Below are positions 15,640 through 23,195 of a stretch of DNA of 64,000 nt, piece after piece. Position 1 is the stretch's first letter. The number at the start of each line of letters is the position of its first letter. This DNA comes from Myxococcus fulvus. GTDB taxonomy: Bacteria > Myxococcota > Myxococcia > Myxococcales > Myxococcaceae. The translations under genes were made by a program, and so were the position numbers. The stretch is from positions 186,001 to 250,000 of the forward strand of contig NZ_FOIB01000008.1 in NCBI RefSeq assembly GCF_900111765.1. Reading direction: 5' to 3'. The notes beneath the pieces are model-generated. The model was not told where the DNA came from, did not search any database, and saw only the letters and a program-made list of their open reading frames with translations.

Positions 15640-17199
15640 GTGAACTCGACCCCCTGCTATCGCTTCCGTCCCTCTCGCCAGTCGCGCCTGTCTGGCGTGC
15701 TGGTCCTCGCGCTCGGCGCTCTGGCCGGCTGCGAGAAGAGCAGTCCTCCCCCCGCCGCGCCCGCCACCGAACAGCCGGACGCCGCTCCCGCGAAGCCCGC
15801 GGTGCCCAGCGAGGTCACGCTGCTGGTCACTGGCGGCACCTTCGGCCAGCTCCAGCCCGTCGAGGGCAAGGGCGGCGCCGCGGAGCTGCTCGGGCAATGG
15901 GTGAACAACGAGAAGCACTGTCCGGGCCCCGTGAAGGATGGCCAGGCCACGTGCGCGGACTCGGGCACCCTGGCGCTCGCCACCGGTGACCACTGGAACG
16001 GGCCCGCCCTGTCGTCCTTCTTCCTGGGCGCCCCCACCGCCGAGGTCATGGGCCGCATGGGCTACGCCGCCTCCGCCATGGGCAACCACGAGCTGGCGTT
16101 CGGCAAGGAGGCCTTCCTCAAGAACCGCGCCTCCGGCGGCTTCCCCTTCCTCGCGGCCAACCTGCGCGTGAAGGACCCGGCGCTCGCGGGTGACCTGTCC
16201 CTGCCCGCGTTCCAGGTGTTCGACCGCCGCGGCCTGAAGATCGGCGTGGTGGGCCTGGCCTCCGAGAAGACCGTGCGCACGGCGATGGCCGGCCGCGCCG
16301 AGGGGCTCGAGGTCACCGGTTACGAGGAGGCGCTCGCCAGCGCCGTCCCCGAGGCCCGCAAGGCCGGCGCGGACACCGTCGTCGTCGTCGCCGACACCTG
16401 CGTCACCGAGCTGCAGCCGGTGGTCGCCAAGCACCCCGAGTGGAAGCTGGCGCTCGTGGCCGGCGGCCGCTGCCCGGCGCAGGTGTACTCGAAGGAGAAC
16501 GGCACCATCTTCGCGTCGCTGGACCGCGGCTTCTCCAAGTACCTGCGCGCGCACATCACCTTCGACCCGGCGAAGCCCGCGGGCGAGAAGGTCACCCAGT
16601 TCGAGGGCAAGCTCGTCGACGTGGCCGGTGGCACGCCCGACGCCGAGACGGCGCAGCTGGTCGCCAAGTGGAAGGCGCAGCTCGACGAGGTGCTGGGCCA
16701 GCAGATCGGCTTCACCAAGACGGGCATCACCCAGGCCTCGCCGCAGATGGCGAAGTGGATCGCGGGCGCGGTGCGCGAGTCGCTCGGCACCGACGCGGCC
16801 ATCCTCAACAAGGGCGGCATCCGCGGCGACCTGCCGGCGGGCGCGGTGACTCGCGGCAGCATCTACTCGGTGATGCCGTTCGAGAACTCGGTGCTCGTCG
16901 TGAAGCTCAAGGGCGAGGACCTGGCCAAGCAGCTGTCCAACCCCAACGCGCTCATCTCCGGCTTCACCGCCGCGGGCAAGGGCAAGTTCAAGGACGCCAA
17001 GGGCAAGGCGCTGGACCCCGCGAAGGAGTACACGGTCGCCACCGTCGAGTACCTGTACTTCGGCGGTGACGGCTTCGAGTTCGAGAAGCTGGCCCCCGAG
17101 CCCACCGAGACGGGCATGGCGTGGCAGACGCCCGTGGTGGACTGGACCAAGCAGCTCGACTCCAACGAGAAGAAGCCGCTGGAGAAGCAGCTGAAGTAA
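15640..17199 (+). CDS. 5'-nucleotidase-family lipoprotein lacking metal ligands
   Basis: 519 residues from GTG 15640 (GTG 15622 is also possible). A lipobox LAGC (Cys31) ends a type II signal. The layout is that of UshA-type 5'-nucleotidases: an N-terminal calcineurin-like phosphoesterase domain (about 55-340) and a C-terminal substrate-binding domain (about 350-519) with NKGGIRGDLPAG and YSVMPFENSV. GD and GNHE (148-151) are present. The usual N-D-x-H-G is GGTFG (65-69), the motif-IV His is replaced in ADTC (251-254), and the motif-V GHxH is GGRC (275-278). It is therefore probably not a normal dinuclear phosphohydrolase. It may bind nucleotides without cleaving them. Confidence 0.85.
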   Translation: MNSTPCYRFRPSRQSRLSGVLVLALGALAGCEKSSPPPAAPATEQPDAAPAKPAVPSEVTLLVTGGTFGQLQPVEGKGGAAELLGQWVNNEKHCPGPVKDGQATCADSGTLALATGDHWNGPALSSFFLGAPTAEVMGRMGYAASAMGNHELAFGKEAFLKNRASGGFPFLAANLRVKDPALAGDLSLPAFQVFDRRGLKIGVVGLASEKTVRTAMAGRAEGLEVTGYEEALASAVPEARKAGADTVVVVADTCVTELQPVVAKHPEWKLALVAGGRCPAQVYSKENGTIFASLDRGFSKYLRAHITFDPAKPAGEKVTQFEGKLVDVAGGTPDAETAQLVAKWKAQLDEVLGQQIGFTKTGITQASPQMAKWIAGAVRESLGTDAAILNKGGIRGDLPAGAVTRGSIYSVMPFENSVLVVKLKGEDLAKQLSNPNALISGFTAAGKGKFKDAKGKALDPAKEYTVATVEYLYFGGDGFEFEKLAPEPTETGMAWQTPVVDWTKQLDSNEKKPLEKQLK

Positions 17200-17225
17200 C
17201 CCGCGCCCACGCGCGGCTTCGCGAG

Positions 17226-17260
17226 GCGCCGGACGAGTCCCACCTGGGCTCTTCCGGCGC
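17226..17260. terminator. Terminator hairpin between convergent genes
   Basis: GCGCCGGA (17226-17233) pairs with TCCGGCGC (17253-17260), extendable by a G-T and an A-T pair, between the stops of the nucleotidase-like gene and the convergent HExxH lipoprotein gene. TTCGTCGTTG follows on the plus strand. Confidence 0.6.
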
Positions 17261-17313
17261 TTCGTCGTTGCGGGCTCCAGGGGTGCGTGGCCCCGGGGAC
17301 CTGGGAGGTGCGA

Positions 17314-18825
17314 CTACTCGCCGCCGATGGGCGAGGTCGCCGAGGGCGCGGCGCCGCACACGGCCTCGTAGCGGGCCAGCGTGTCGTGCACCGTCTGGCT
17401 CAGCCGCACCGGCGTGCCCTCGTAGAGGACCTCCACCGCGAGCTGCTGGGTGGCGAGCGCCTCCTGGCACCGGCCGAGCTGGAAGAGGATGGTGGAGTAC
17501 GTGTCCAGCACGCTCGCGTTCCCCGGCGCCAGGGCGAGTGCCCGCTGCGCCGCCGCCAGTCCCCGCTCGGGCTGGGCCGTGCGCGCGTAGTAGCGGGCGA
17601 GCCCCTCCTGCGCGCCGACGTTGTCGGGAATCAGCTCCACCGCGCGCAGCCTCGCGGCCTCCTGTTCCTCCGTCGCGTAGCCCGCGGCGTCCAGCGCCTG
17701 GGCGAGCGCGTCCCAGGCCCGGCCGCTCTCGGGCCTGCGGCCCACCAGCTCCCGCGCGAGCGCCAGCTGCTCCTCCGGTTCGGCCGTGTTGCGGATGCGC
17801 AGCAGCGCCACGGTGAGGTTGCCCGGGTCCTCCTTCAGCGCCTGGGCCATCTCGAACTCGGCCTTCTCCAGCCGCTCCTCGGGGGTGGCGCCTCCCGGCG
17901 TCATCAGGAACAGGCGCGCGCGGATGGCGTGTACCTCCGCGGGCTCCAGGGGCCGGATGTCGATGTCCCCGGAGACGGGCAGGAGCGGCGCGGTGATGGT
18001 CGGGGAGCGCATGGGCACCGTGCCCAGGGCGTAGGCGTGGACCTGTCCGGCCAGGTCCTTCACGCCGTGGAACGCCGCATCCCAGGCGACGCGCGGGTCC
18101 TCCCCGCCCATCAACCGCTTCTGGAAGCGCTCGAAGCGCTCGGCGTGCTGGCTGATGAAGAAGTGCACCCAGAGCCACGCGGACACGTAGTACTGCTGGG
18201 ACTCCGCGCTGCTCATCGGCCCGCGGCGGTCCCACTCCCACAGCTCGTCCAGCGTGCGCCAGCCCTGGCGCCGGGCGATGTCCAGGAAGGGGCCGTGCTT
18301 CGCCCCCAGCACCACCTCCTGCTTCTCCGGCTTGAGGGCGATGGTCTCCAGGTAGGTGGCCAGCCCCTCCGACAGCCAGCGGGGCTGACGCACCAGCGCG
18401 AACTGGGAGAGGTAGTGCGTCAGCTCGTGGGCCTGCGTGGAGATGTCCGCGCCCTCCTCGCTGAGCGCGTAGCTGTGACCCGCCATCACCAGCACGGGGC
18501 CCTCGGCCATCGTCGCGGAGAAGCCCTCGATGCTGACCTGGGTGAACTCGGAGAGCTCCCGGCGGTTGCGCAGGACGATGACCTCCACCGTGCCCGGCGG
18601 GTCGAAGCTGCCGCCCCAGGCCTGCAGGAGGCCCTGGCGCATCATCTCCAGGTCGCGCGCGGCCTCGGCGGACGTCTCCACGTCCAGGTTCGTCCGGACG
18701 GTGAAGTGCGGGCTCTTCACCTCCACCCAGGGACGGCCGCCCTCGAGGGGGCACAGCGCTCGCATGGAGCTGCACCCCGTCACACAGGCCAGAAGGCACC
18801 CCAGCAACGCCAGCCGACACGTCAT
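17314..18825 (-). CDS. HExxH metallopeptidase-like TPR lipoprotein
   Basis: 503 residues. ATG 18825 gives a lipoprotein signal with lipobox VTGC (Cys18). A frame running upstream to 19875 is rejected because it crosses this signal and the divergent SpoIIM gene. Residues 35-290 resemble the gluzincin peptidase-MA-like fold, with zinc ligands H133 and H137 of HELTH and probable third ligand E153 in LSEGLATYLE. The C-terminal 180 residues are TPR-like helices (RALALAPGNASVLDTYSTIL). It is probably an outer-membrane-attached zinc protease or peptidase-like scaffold. The active-site residues are intact. Substrate unknown. Confidence 0.85.
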   Translation of the reverse strand: MTCRLALLGCLLACVTGCSSMRALCPLEGGRPWVEVKSPHFTVRTNLDVETSAEAARDLEMMRQGLLQAWGGSFDPPGTVEVIVLRNRRELSEFTQVSIEGFSATMAEGPVLVMAGHSYALSEEGADISTQAHELTHYLSQFALVRQPRWLSEGLATYLETIALKPEKQEVVLGAKHGPFLDIARRQGWRTLDELWEWDRRGPMSSAESQQYYVSAWLWVHFFISQHAERFERFQKRLMGGEDPRVAWDAAFHGVKDLAGQVHAYALGTVPMRSPTITAPLLPVSGDIDIRPLEPAEVHAIRARLFLMTPGGATPEERLEKAEFEMAQALKEDPGNLTVALLRIRNTAEPEEQLALARELVGRRPESGRAWDALAQALDAAGYATEEQEAARLRAVELIPDNVGAQEGLARYYARTAQPERGLAAAQRALALAPGNASVLDTYSTILFQLGRCQEALATQQLAVEVLYEGTPVRLSQTVHDTLARYEAVCGAAPSATSPIGGE

Positions 18826-18885
18826 GTTCCTGTTTTCCCACAACTGCCGTCCGTAGGGCAGGGTGGGCAACCCTCCCCGCTGGGC

Positions 18886-18891
18886 TAGAGT
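18886..18891 (+). promoter_or_regulatory. -10-like TAGAGT, leaderless start of SpoIIM-like gene
   Basis: TAGAGT ends 6 nt before the ATG at 18898. That is the distance at which transcription would begin at the start codon itself. No ribosome site is present. Confidence 0.4.
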
Positions 18892-18897
18892 GTCGTC

Positions 18898-19914
18898 ATG
18901 GAGATGGCGGAGTTCATCGAGTCGCGCCGGCCTCGCTGGGAGAAGCTCGAGCGGCTGCTGGACCAGTCGGAGACCCGGGGCCTCAGGGGCTTGAGCCTGG
19001 AGGACGCGCGGACGCTCGGGAAGCTCTACCGCGCCGTGTCGAGCGACCTGCTCTGGGTCCGGGCCCGAAGCGGCTCGGCGGACGTGAGCGCGTACCTCAA
19101 TGATTTGGTGGGCCGGGCCTATGCGCTGACCTACCCGGGGCGGCGTCCCCGGTTCGCGGACGTGTGGGGCTTCGTGGCCCGGGGCTTTCCGGCGCTCTTC
19201 CACCGCGAGGTGCGCATGTACATCGCCGCGGTGCTGCTGTTCCTCGCGGGCGGGGGCTTCGGCTACCTGGGCATGCTGGTGGACCCGGAGGCGGCGCACT
19301 ACCTGGTGCCCGCCGAGCACCTGGACCTGGACCCCGTCCAGCGCGCCGCCGACGAGGCGAAGGGCGACGGGATGACGGCCGACCAGCAGGCCCATTTCTC
19401 GTCGTACCTCTTCACGCACAACATCCAGGTGGCCTTCCTCGCCTTCGCCCTGGGGGTGACGCTGGGGCTGGGCACGGCCATCATGCTGTTCGTCAATGGA
19501 CTGTTCCTGGGGGCGCTGGCGCAGGTGTACGCGGCGAAGGGCATGGCCGGCTGGTTCTGGGCGTGGATCCTCCCGCACGGAATCCCCGAGGTGACGGCCA
19601 TCTGCATCGCCGGCGCGGCGGGGCTCGTCATCGCACGCGGGCTGGTGGCCCCCAAGGGCCTCACCCGGGGACAGGCGCTGCGCATGGAGGCGGTGACGGC
19701 GGTGAAGCTCCTGTTCGGGACGCTCGCGCTGTTCGTGCTCGCGGGCTTCATCGAGGGCACCGTGTCGCAAATCCATCCGCCCAAGCTGTCGGTGGCCTTC
19801 AAGGTGACGTTCGCCCTGGTGGTGGGCGCGGGCGTCTACGCGTACCTGTTCTCGGATTGGCTGAGAGACGCCCACCCGGCCGAGCCAGGCCCGGACGCTC
19901 CCCCGGTGGCCTGA
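18898..19914 (+). CDS. SpoIIM (stage II sporulation protein M) family membrane protein
   Basis: 338 residues. A soluble N-terminal region (1-105) is followed by five or six hydrophobic helices. The SpoIIM/DUF95 core is seen in SSYLFTHNIQVAFLAFALGV, FVNGLFLGALAQVY, WILPHGIPEVTAICIAGAAGL and EGTVSQIHPP. In Bacillus SpoIIM belongs to a complex that remodels peptidoglycan during engulfment. In non-endospore formers the role is unknown, but the gene travels with RDD, MoxR, DUF58, DUF4350 and DUF4129 genes, all present within 12 kb here. The HGIPE motif is well kept. ATG 18898 directly follows a -10-like TAGAGT. Confidence 0.9.
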   Translation: MEMAEFIESRRPRWEKLERLLDQSETRGLRGLSLEDARTLGKLYRAVSSDLLWVRARSGSADVSAYLNDLVGRAYALTYPGRRPRFADVWGFVARGFPALFHREVRMYIAAVLLFLAGGGFGYLGMLVDPEAAHYLVPAEHLDLDPVQRAADEAKGDGMTADQQAHFSSYLFTHNIQVAFLAFALGVTLGLGTAIMLFVNGLFLGALAQVYAAKGMAGWFWAWILPHGIPEVTAICIAGAAGLVIARGLVAPKGLTRGQALRMEAVTAVKLLFGTLALFVLAGFIEGTVSQIHPPKLSVAFKVTFALVVGAGVYAYLFSDWLRDAHPAEPGPDAPPVA

Positions 19915-19941
19915 CGGGCATCGTGGGCGTCGGGGCCGTGC

Positions 19942-19947
19942 TACACG
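19942..19947 (+). promoter_or_regulatory. -10-like TACACG before the PPase-like gene
   Basis: TACACG ends 6 nt before the GTG at 19954, the same geometry as for the SpoIIM-like gene, and no ribosome site is visible. Confidence 0.3.
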
Positions 19948-19953
19948 GGGCGG

Positions 19954-20394
19954 GTGCTGCTCCTGCCCCCGTTGCCGCCCCTGCCCGAGGTCCTCATCGA
20001 GTGCCCCCGCTTCTCGTTCGTGAAGCGGCGCGCGGATGGCTCGGTGGACTTCGTGTCGCCGGTGCCGTGTCCGTACAACTACGGCAGCATCCCGGGGCTC
20101 GTGGCGGATGATGGAGACCCGCTCGACGCGGTGGTGCTGGGCTCGCGGCTCGCTCGTGGGCAGCGGGTGCGGCTGCCGGTGGTGGGCGTGCTCGGCTTCG
20201 TCGACTCAGGCAAGGGCGACCCGAAGGTGATTCTCGGCGCGGCCCCGATGAGCGCCGCCGAGCGCGCCGGGCTGGAGTCCTTCTTCCGCGTCTACGCGCT
20301 CTTCAAGCGGGGGTTGCACCTGGTGCGCGGTAACGACACCGACACCCGCTTCACGGGGTGGCTGCCGGTGCCGTCAGTGTCTTCCGCATCCTGA
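19954..20394 (+). CDS. Inorganic pyrophosphatase-like protein (short, divergent)
   Basis: 146 residues from GTG 19954, shorter than bacterial family I pyrophosphatases (about 175). The PPase signature is clear: PYNYGSIPG, then DDGDPLDAVVLG with the three metal-binding Asp. DSGKGDPK gives the further Asp/Asp/Lys set. Other usual active-site residues differ: the Lys-Tyr-Glu segment is KRR and the conserved Asp-Arg is Ser-Pro. The enzyme would hydrolyse pyrophosphate in the cytosol, but the changes could alter activity or substrate. It overlaps the convergent GNAT gene by 44 bp. Confidence 0.8.
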   Translation: MLLLPPLPPLPEVLIECPRFSFVKRRADGSVDFVSPVPCPYNYGSIPGLVADDGDPLDAVVLGSRLARGQRVRLPVVGVLGFVDSGKGDPKVILGAAPMSAAERAGLESFFRVYALFKRGLHLVRGNDTDTRFTGWLPVPSVSSAS

Positions 20395-20890
20395 GGACGC
20401 GGTAGCTCAGCTCACCCTGCGTCAGCGGTCCCACCCACGTCTCCGCCTGGAAGCCCTCGCGCGTCCAGAAGCGCAGCGCCGCCGGGTTGGGCTCGGACAC
20501 GCCCACGCGCAGCACCTGCTGGCCCGAGGCGCGCAGCCAGTCCTCGTAGCCCGCGAGCAACCCCGCGCCCAGCCCGCGTCCTCGTGTCCCTGGCTCCAGG
20601 AGCAGCAGGCCGAGGTACGCCTCGCCTCGCGTCGGGAAGTCCTGGAGTCCCTCGAAGAGGCCCACCCACGCGCCCGTCGGGTCCACGAGGGCGAGCAGGT
20701 GTCCCTGCTCGGGCGTCACTCCTGGGGGCCGCTCCAGGGGCAGTTGCCGGGCCTCGTCGGCGCGCGCGGGGCGGCCGTAGCACAGGCGGAAGAAGTCCTC
20801 GCAGCGCTCCAGCAGCGGCTGGAGGCGCTCGGCCTCGGCGTCGTCGATGCGGTGCGCGGTGACGTCGCCGAGGTGGAAGAGCGGATGCAC
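20351..20890 (-). CDS. GNAT family N-acetyltransferase
   Basis: 179 residues from GTG 20890. The GNAT core is at about 60-165. Motif A (LLLLEPGTRGRGLGAGLLAGYEDWL) supplies the Arg/Gly loop that binds acetyl-CoA pyrophosphate, and motif B follows as VGVSEPNPAALRFWTREGFQ. The substrate is unknown. It lies 2 bp from the DUF58 stop on the same strand, so it is probably the last gene of the MoxR/DUF58 operon. Its 3' end overlaps the pyrophosphatase-like gene. Confidence 0.85.
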   Translation of the reverse strand: MHPLFHLGDVTAHRIDDAEAERLQPLLERCEDFFRLCYGRPARADEARQLPLERPPGVTPEQGHLLALVDPTGAWVGLFEGLQDFPTRGEAYLGLLLLEPGTRGRGLGAGLLAGYEDWLRASGQQVLRVGVSEPNPAALRFWTREGFQAETWVGPLTQGELSYRVLRMRKTLTAPAATP

Positions 20891-20892
20891 GG

Positions 20893-22200
20893 TTACAGGA
20901 CGCCCCGGGCCTTGATGTCGAGGTAGCGGTTGACAGCCGCGAGGCTCAGGTCATCCGGCTGCACGTCGAGCATCTGCACGCCGCCCTGACTCACCCGCGC
21001 CTTGAGCATCTCTCGGTCCACGAGCAGCTCCGAGGCCACCGCGTGCTGGAACGACTCCTCGGGCCCCGGAGGCGGCGTGCGCAGGAGCTTCTGCAGCGCC
21101 GTGTCCTTGACCGACAGGCACAGGGGCACGTGCCGACGCGCGAGCCGATGGAGCGGGGCCACCATGGTGGAGGCCTGCTCCTCGTCGAGGAAGTCCGTGA
21201 AGACACACAGCAGGCTGCGCCGGGTGAGGCGGACGTTCAGCTCCTTGAAGAGGGCCAGGTAGTCCACGTACGTCAGGCTGGGCGTCGTGGAGTAGAGCGC
21301 GTCCACCATCTTCCGGTACTGGGTGCGGCCCGCGGCGGGAGGCAGGTACGTCTTCACGCCGTCCGCGAAGACGGCGAGCCCCACCCGGTCTCCGTTGCGC
21401 ACGGCGACGAAGGCCAGGAAGAGCGCGGCGTTCACCGCGTGGTCCAGCTTGGTGAGTCCGTCCACCTGCGCGGCCATGGAGCGGCCCGCGTCGACGCAGA
21501 TGAGGATGGACTGCGAGCGCTCCGACTCCAGCACCCGCGTCACCGGCCGTCCGCGACGGGCCGTGGCCTTCCAGTCCACGTCACGCGCGCTGTCTCCCTG
21601 CGCGTAGTCACGCAGTCGCGCGAACTCACTGCCGCGTCCGTCGCGGCGCAGCTGCCGGAGGCCCAGGTTCACCAGGTCCAGCGCGGCGCCGGACAAGAGC
21701 AGGCGGCTGGCGCCTCGCAGGTCCGGGTACACGGAGATGGTCTGCGTGGTGGGGAACACGCGCTCGTGCAGGACGAGCCCCAGCGGGCCCGACACTCGCG
21801 CGGTCACCTCCGTGAAGTCGAAGCGGCCGCGCCGGGCGGGCGTCACCCGGTACACCCAGCGCGTCTCGCTGTCCGGGGGCAGCTCCAGCGTGGCCTCGTC
21901 GGGCGCGGCGGTGAAGGACTCCGGCACGCCGTCCTTCACGCGCACCCGCGCCGTCCGGCCGCCCCGGTGCACCAGCCGCAGCTCCACCTTGTTCGGCACG
22001 CCCACGTTGAGCCGCTGCGGCAACACGCGCCGCGCCTCCAGCCGCACCGAGCGCGCCCACAGGAAGTCCACCACGGCGAGCGCCAGGGCCAGCGCGTCCA
22101 ACGCCAGCACGGCGCCGCCCAGGCCCGGGAAGAACCCCGCGGCCATCATGGGCACGGCCAGCAGCGCGAACAGCGCCCAGAGGCGCCCGGTGGGAATCAC
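20893..22200 (-). CDS. DUF58 domain protein
   Basis: 435 residues from GTG 22200, whose first bases overlap the moxR stop (GTGA). Two N-terminal TM helices (about 5-48) precede a beta-rich region. The DUF58 motif GRGSEFARLRDYAQGDSARDVDWKATARRGRPVTRV lies around 195-235. A von Willebrand A-like domain follows (ILICVDAGRSM, the DxGxS metal site) and continues to the C-terminus. DUF58 proteins act with MoxR AAA ATPases in metallo-chaperone or membrane-complex assembly. Translational coupling to moxR supports a joint function. Confidence 0.9.
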   Translation of the reverse strand: MIPTGRLWALFALLAVPMMAAGFFPGLGGAVLALDALALALAVVDFLWARSVRLEARRVLPQRLNVGVPNKVELRLVHRGGRTARVRVKDGVPESFTAAPDEATLELPPDSETRWVYRVTPARRGRFDFTEVTARVSGPLGLVLHERVFPTTQTISVYPDLRGASRLLLSGAALDLVNLGLRQLRRDGRGSEFARLRDYAQGDSARDVDWKATARRGRPVTRVLESERSQSILICVDAGRSMAAQVDGLTKLDHAVNAALFLAFVAVRNGDRVGLAVFADGVKTYLPPAAGRTQYRKMVDALYSTTPSLTYVDYLALFKELNVRLTRRSLLCVFTDFLDEEQASTMVAPLHRLARRHVPLCLSVKDTALQKLLRTPPPGPEESFQHAVASELLVDREMLKARVSQGGVQMLDVQPDDLSLAAVNRYLDIKARGVL

Positions 22201-23195
22201 CGAGGGACCTCCACCGCCTGCACCACCTCGCGAAGCACGTCCGACGGCGTGGCCCCGTCCAGCTCCGCGTCGGGCGACAGGAGCAGCCGGTGCTTCAGCA
22301 CGGGCCCCGCCAGGAAGCGCACGTCATCCGGCGTGACGAAGTTGCGCCCACGCAGGGCGGCCAGCGCCTTGGACGCGAGCAGCAGGTGCACGCCCGCGCG
22401 AGGGCCCGCGCCCAGGCGGATGCGACTGGAGGTCCGCGTCGCCGCCACCAGCTTGCGGATGTAACCGAGTACCGGCGGCTCCACGTTGACCTCGTTGAGC
22501 GCGGCGCGCGCGCCCAAGAGGCCTTCCTTCGTCACCGCGGGGCGCACTCCCGCGCGCGCCAGGTCACCGGCGTCGAAGCCGCGGTGCACGGAGGCGAGGA
22601 TGGCGTCCTCCTCCTCGGGCGCGGGGTAGCCCACGTCGATCTTCAGCAGGAAGCGGTCCAGCTGCGCCTCGGGCAGCGGGTACGTGCCCTCCGACTCCAC
22701 CGGGTTCTGCGTGGCGAACACCGTGAAGAGGGGAGACAGCGGCAGGTTGCGGCCCTCCAGCGAGACGCCGCGCTCCTGCATGGCCTCCAGCAGCGCGGAC
22801 TGCGTCTTGGCCGGGGCGCGGTTGATTTCGTCGGCCAGCAGCAGGTCCGTGAAGATGGGGCCCTTCACCAACACGAAGCCCTGGGACTTCAGGTCGAACA
22901 CGCTGGTGCCCAGGATGTCCGCGGGCATCAGGTCCGGGGTGAACTGGATGCGCTTGAAGTCGGAGCCGATGCTGCGCGCCAGCGCCTTGGCCATCAGCGT
23001 CTTGGCCACGCCGGGCACACCCTCCAGCAGCACGTGGCCGCCGGCGATGAGTCCGCAGAGCATCAGCTCCAGCACCTCGTCCTGGCCCACCACGGCCTTG
23101 CGCACCTCGCGCAGCACGCCCTCGCGGATGGCATGGGCGGCCTGCACGGCGGAGCCGGTCTGGACGAGCGGGGAGGCGGGGTCGTTCGCGTTCAT
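22197..23195 (-). CDS. MoxR family AAA ATPase
   Basis: 332 residues from ATG 23195, which overlaps the DUF4350 stop (ATGA). Walker A is GVPGVAKT, Walker B is LLLADEINRAP, followed by KTQSALLEAMQE, sensor 1 ATQNPVE and the arginine-finger region PEAQLDRFLLK. A C-terminal lid domain follows. MoxR ATPases act as chaperones that mature or insert partner proteins, commonly the adjacent vWA/DUF58 protein. All catalytic motifs are intact. Confidence 0.93.
   Translation of the reverse strand: MNANDPASPLVQTGSAVQAAHAIREGVLREVRKAVVGQDEVLELMLCGLIAGGHVLLEGVPGVAKTLMAKALARSIGSDFKRIQFTPDLMPADILGTSVFDLKSQGFVLVKGPIFTDLLLADEINRAPAKTQSALLEAMQERGVSLEGRNLPLSPLFTVFATQNPVESEGTYPLPEAQLDRFLLKIDVGYPAPEEEDAILASVHRGFDAGDLARAGVRPAVTKEGLLGARAALNEVNVEPPVLGYIRKLVAATRTSSRIRLGAGPRAGVHLLLASKALAALRGRNFVTPDDVRFLAGPVLKHRLLLSPDAELDGATPSDVLREVVQAVEVPR

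Noticed and set aside
17314-19875. Extension of the HExxH lipoprotein gene upstream to 19875
   Set aside because: It would bury a clear lipoprotein signal (lipobox VTGC) and run antisense through the SpoIIM-like gene.
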